Source of the DNA: an uncultured Bacilli bacterium
GTDB lineage: Bacteria; Bacillota_I; Bacilli_A; RF39; UBA660
Direction: 5' to 3'
DNA length: 58,856 nucleotides
Assembly: GCA_934119965.1 (NCBI GenBank)
Contig: CAKOTA010000007.1
Coordinates: 1 to 58,856 of the forward strand
In this document: piece after piece, positions 57,017 to 58,856 of the stretch
Layout: each line of letters opens with the position of its first letter
How positions within the stretch are numbered: the stretch's first letter is position 1
Notes under the pieces: generated by a model
Database searches by the model: none
The model's input: only the letters and a program-made list of their open reading frames with translations
Told to the model about the DNA's origin: nothing
Program-made: the position numbers and the translations under genes

Positions 57017-57445
57017 ATGACGTTAGGGAAAAAAATAATAGAGTTAAGAAAAAAATGTGATTTAACTCAAGAAAGGTTATCAGAAGAACTAAATATATCA
57101 AGACAAACTTTATCAAACTGGGAAAATGATATAACTAGTCCTGATATAATTCAAGCTAAAAATATAGCAAATTTCTTTAAAATAAGTTTAGATGATTTAT
57201 TAGATAACAAATTAGAAATAAATTGTTCTAAAAAAAATATATTGTCAAATTTAATAGGAAAAACTTGCTATATTGATATGATATCTGATGACGATGAAAC
57301 ATATGAAAAACTATGTACAATATTAGATGTTAATAATGAATTTATTAAATTTTCTTTTAAAGAAAAAAAGAATACAATAGAAAAATTAGTTGATATTGAT
57401 TTAATATCCTCATTTAGAATAATAGAAAGTGATCGTGATAAATAA
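57017..57445 (+). CDS. XRE-family HTH regulator with C-terminal beta domain
   Basis: 142-residue protein. GKKIIELRKKCDLTQERLSEEL, ISRQTLSNWENDITSPD is the HTH (residues 3-45). Residues 75-138 form a separate region, LIGKTCYIDMISDDDETYEK and FIKFSFKEKK, ending LISSFRII, that resembles the C-terminal region of the next gene product. GAGGTGAG precedes the ATG. The stop overlaps the next start by one base. Confidence 0.85.
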   Translation: MTLGKKIIELRKKCDLTQERLSEELNISRQTLSNWENDITSPDIIQAKNIANFFKISLDDLLDNKLEINCSKKNILSNLIGKTCYIDMISDDDETYEKLCTILDVNNEFIKFSFKEKKNTIEKLVDIDLISSFRIIESDRDK

Positions 57446-57774
57446 TGGAATGGGTAGCTTTTATGATTCTTTTTGTGATTATGTCAACACAATATACAAT
57501 TCTTGAAAAAATAAAAAAAATGTCAGAAAAAGAAAAGAAAAATAATTTAGATTTAAAAGAATATCTAAATAAAGATGTATATATAGTACTAGATAATGAA
57601 GATGTAACAGATAGTTACTTATTTAGTTCAATAACTAAAACAATGGGAAAAATATTAGATTTTGATGAAACTTGGATTATATTTAGTTACTACAATAAAA
57701 GTAAGAGAAAAAATATTAATCAATATTTTAGAATATCTGATATAAAAAGTATTAATATAATTCAAAAAAATTAG
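57445..57774 (+). CDS. Small membrane protein related to the C-terminus of the adjacent HTH regulator
   Basis: 109-residue protein with one N-terminal membrane helix (residues 3-20), a short charged linker, then residues 40-107: YLNKDVYIVLDNEDVTDSY, WIIFSYYNKSKRK and RISDIKSINII. These line up with the C-terminal region of the HTH protein encoded just upstream (start after a loop L-x-x-K/T, acidic loop, I-x-F-S-x-x-x-K-x-K, then S-x-x-I/F-x-I-I). Unknown family. The two genes overlap by one base, so they should act together, possibly as a regulator and a membrane partner. Confidence 0.65.
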   Translation: MEWVAFMILFVIMSTQYTILEKIKKMSEKEKKNNLDLKEYLNKDVYIVLDNEDVTDSYLFSSITKTMGKILDFDETWIIFSYYNKSKRKNINQYFRISDIKSINIIQKN

Positions 57775-57786
57775 TATGAGGATAAA

Positions 57787-58428
57787 ATGAAGAGAAAATT
57801 AATTAATTGGTTATGTTTAACAGGAGTGTTAAGCATAATTTTTTACTTATTACACGATATAATAGGAGGACTTAATTATCCCAATTATGATCGTTTAAGC
57901 CAAGCTGTAAGTGATTTAACAGCAACAGATGCTCCATCATTTGTGGTAGCGACAAATTTATCTAAAATTTATGGTACATTAAGCTGTGTTTGTTGTACAT
58001 TGCTTTGTATTTTAGTAGAAGAAAAAAACAAAAAATTAAAAACAGGAATATATTTATTTACAATAATGAGTTATATATCTTTAATAGGGTATTCATTATT
58101 TCCATTATCAAGTAGTGGATATGATGGAAGTGTAGCTTCATTTATTCATGTATATATAATAACAACACTAGTTGTTATACTATCTATTATTTCTATTGTA
58201 TTATTGATTATGGGATTTAAAAAAGAAAATAGTAAATTGTATGAAATATTATCTATTATTTCGTTAACAGCAATGTTTGCTGGTGCTATTGGAAGTTCAA
58301 TTGTTCCTAAAGAATACTTTGGTGTAATTGAAAGATTTAGTACATATAGTGCAGTTATTCTAACAGGAATTTTAGGAATATATGGTTTTAATAAAATGAA
58401 TGAAAATAAATTAAAAATTAATAAATAA
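57787..58428 (+). CDS. DUF998 family membrane protein
   Basis: 213-residue protein with about six membrane helices. IIFYLLHDIIGGLNYPNYDRLSQAVSDLTA near residue 18 holds the conserved polar loop of DUF998 proteins, and GYSLFPLSSSGYDG near residue 103 the second. Function unknown. It starts 13 bases after the previous gene, behind a weak TGAGGAT site. Confidence 0.87.
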   Translation: MKRKLINWLCLTGVLSIIFYLLHDIIGGLNYPNYDRLSQAVSDLTATDAPSFVVATNLSKIYGTLSCVCCTLLCILVEEKNKKLKTGIYLFTIMSYISLIGYSLFPLSSSGYDGSVASFIHVYIITTLVVILSIISIVLLIMGFKKENSKLYEILSIISLTAMFAGAIGSSIVPKEYFGVIERFSTYSAVILTGILGIYGFNKMNENKLKINK

Positions 58429-58440
58429 TGAGGTGTTAAT

Positions 58441-58794
58441 ATGGAATTATTTAATTTTTATGGATTTATTATTATATTAGTGATAATGATTCCTAACATT
58501 GTTTTTATGTTGAAAAATAAAAATGGATTTGAAAATAAATATTCGAATATTAAAGTTGAAACTTTAGAACAAATAGGTAGATTTGCTTGTTTTCTTTTAA
58601 TGATTATTAACATACCATATTTAACAAAAGGATATTGGTTTAAAAATGGTGAAATAATATATATATGCTTGAATTCTATTTTATGTGTTTTATATTGTTT
58701 ATTTTGGATTATATTTTGGAATAAAGATGGAATTGTTAAATCTTTATTATTATCGATTATTCCATCCATTATGTTTTTATCGTTAAATAAATAG
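58441..58794 (+). CDS. Small membrane protein of unknown function
   Basis: 117-residue protein with four hydrophobic segments, at about residues 7-24, 47-60, 75-93 and 98-114. The loop NGFENKYSNIKVETLEQIGRF is polar and charged. I recognise no family with certainty. ATGAGGTGTTAAT precedes the ATG, 13 bases after the DUF998 gene, and a terminator overlaps its stop, so it ends this small operon. Confidence 0.7.
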   Translation: MELFNFYGFIIILVIMIPNIVFMLKNKNGFENKYSNIKVETLEQIGRFACFLLMIINIPYLTKGYWFKNGEIIYICLNSILCVLYCLFWIIFWNKDGIVKSLLLSIIPSIMFLSLNK

Positions 58795-58827
58795 ATAAAG
58801 TCTCAAAAAAGATTATTATCTATTTTT
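58789..58827 (+). terminator. Rho-independent terminator at the window end
   Basis: AAATAGATAA (58789-58798) / TTATCTATTT (58816-58825), 17-nt loop, then TT. Confidence 0.62.
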
Positions 58828-58856
58828 ATATGTAATGTAACGTTTTTTATTGAAAA

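Noticed and set aside
1..58856. Genetic code 4 (TGA as Trp), as in Mollicutes
   Set aside because: Many genes end in TGA at sensible lengths with ATGA overlaps, and conserved tryptophans use TGG.
1..58856. CRISPR array, rRNA or tRNA genes
   Set aside because: No regular repeat-spacer pattern, no 16S/23S/5S blocks and no tRNA cloverleaf with GTTCRA was seen by eye; a covariance search was not possible.

Overview
The window is very AT-rich, tightly packed chromosomal DNA of a low-GC Gram-positive bacterium. It uses the standard bacterial code: genes end in TAA, TAG or TGA, and tryptophan is read from TGG. Gene content and order resemble Bacillus blocks: dnaD-nth-ponA-recU, gpsB-rnpB, ymfM/rodZ-pgsA-recA-rny, yabG-veg-spoVG-yabP-yabQ-divIC and dacB-spmA-spmB-rluB. 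Sporulation and germination genes (yabG, spoVG, yabP, yabQ, gerQ, dacB, spmA, spmB and a gerA-type operon) point to an endospore former. My inference is an uncultured gut lineage of Bacilli near the Erysipelotrichia/RF39 groups; a rRNA or marker-gene tree would settle it.

Layout. 1-9.3 kb: tail of an Rpn-type nuclease gene, dus, an RDD membrane protein, lysS, a phosphatase and ackA; nrnA; an inward-facing holin/endolysin-like pair; a short CCA-enzyme-like gene, dnaD and nth. 9.3-17.7 kb: class A PBP and recU on the minus strand, a 33-codon reading frame, gpsB, RNase P RNA, rodZ-like, pgsA, recA behind an SOS box, and rny. 17.7-28.8 kb: sporulation and envelope genes, gerQ, lemA, pduL (partner of ackA in acetate formation), a second class A PBP, a small toxin-like locus, a decayed gene, dacB-spmA-spmB, rluB and a lipoprotein. 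28.8-36.6 kb: an NAD salvage operon (pncA, pncB, nudix, nadE, nadD, pncC, nadK), an aminotransferase and an NrtR-type regulator, behind a strong promoter with three copies of a near-palindrome. 36.6-41.3 kb: ferredoxin, a tail-anchored unknown and a gerA-type operon. 41.4-41.8 kb: a second small toxin-like locus. 41.8-58.8 kb: rlmD-like methyltransferase, then an accessory stretch of short plus-strand genes with several HTH regulators, a chimeric ABC/WYL gene, a MATE/kinase fusion and a few decayed genes.

How the parts work together. The NAD operon holds routes from nicotinamide, nicotinate and NMN to NAD(P), plus a nudix hydrolase that could remove ADP-ribose, the known effector of NrtR proteins. 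The sporulation operons at 17.7, 19.1 and 25.3 kb share a promoter with an ATAWT-type -35 and a CATAYAAT -10, as expected for sigma-E or sigma-K. The most unusual structures are the loci at 24.5 and 41.5 kb. Each has a short hydrophobic peptide frame, a predicted convergent antisense RNA, and 5' and 3' mRNA ends that can pair in two blocks where most departures from perfect complementarity are G-U pairs. They look like type I toxin-antitoxin modules.
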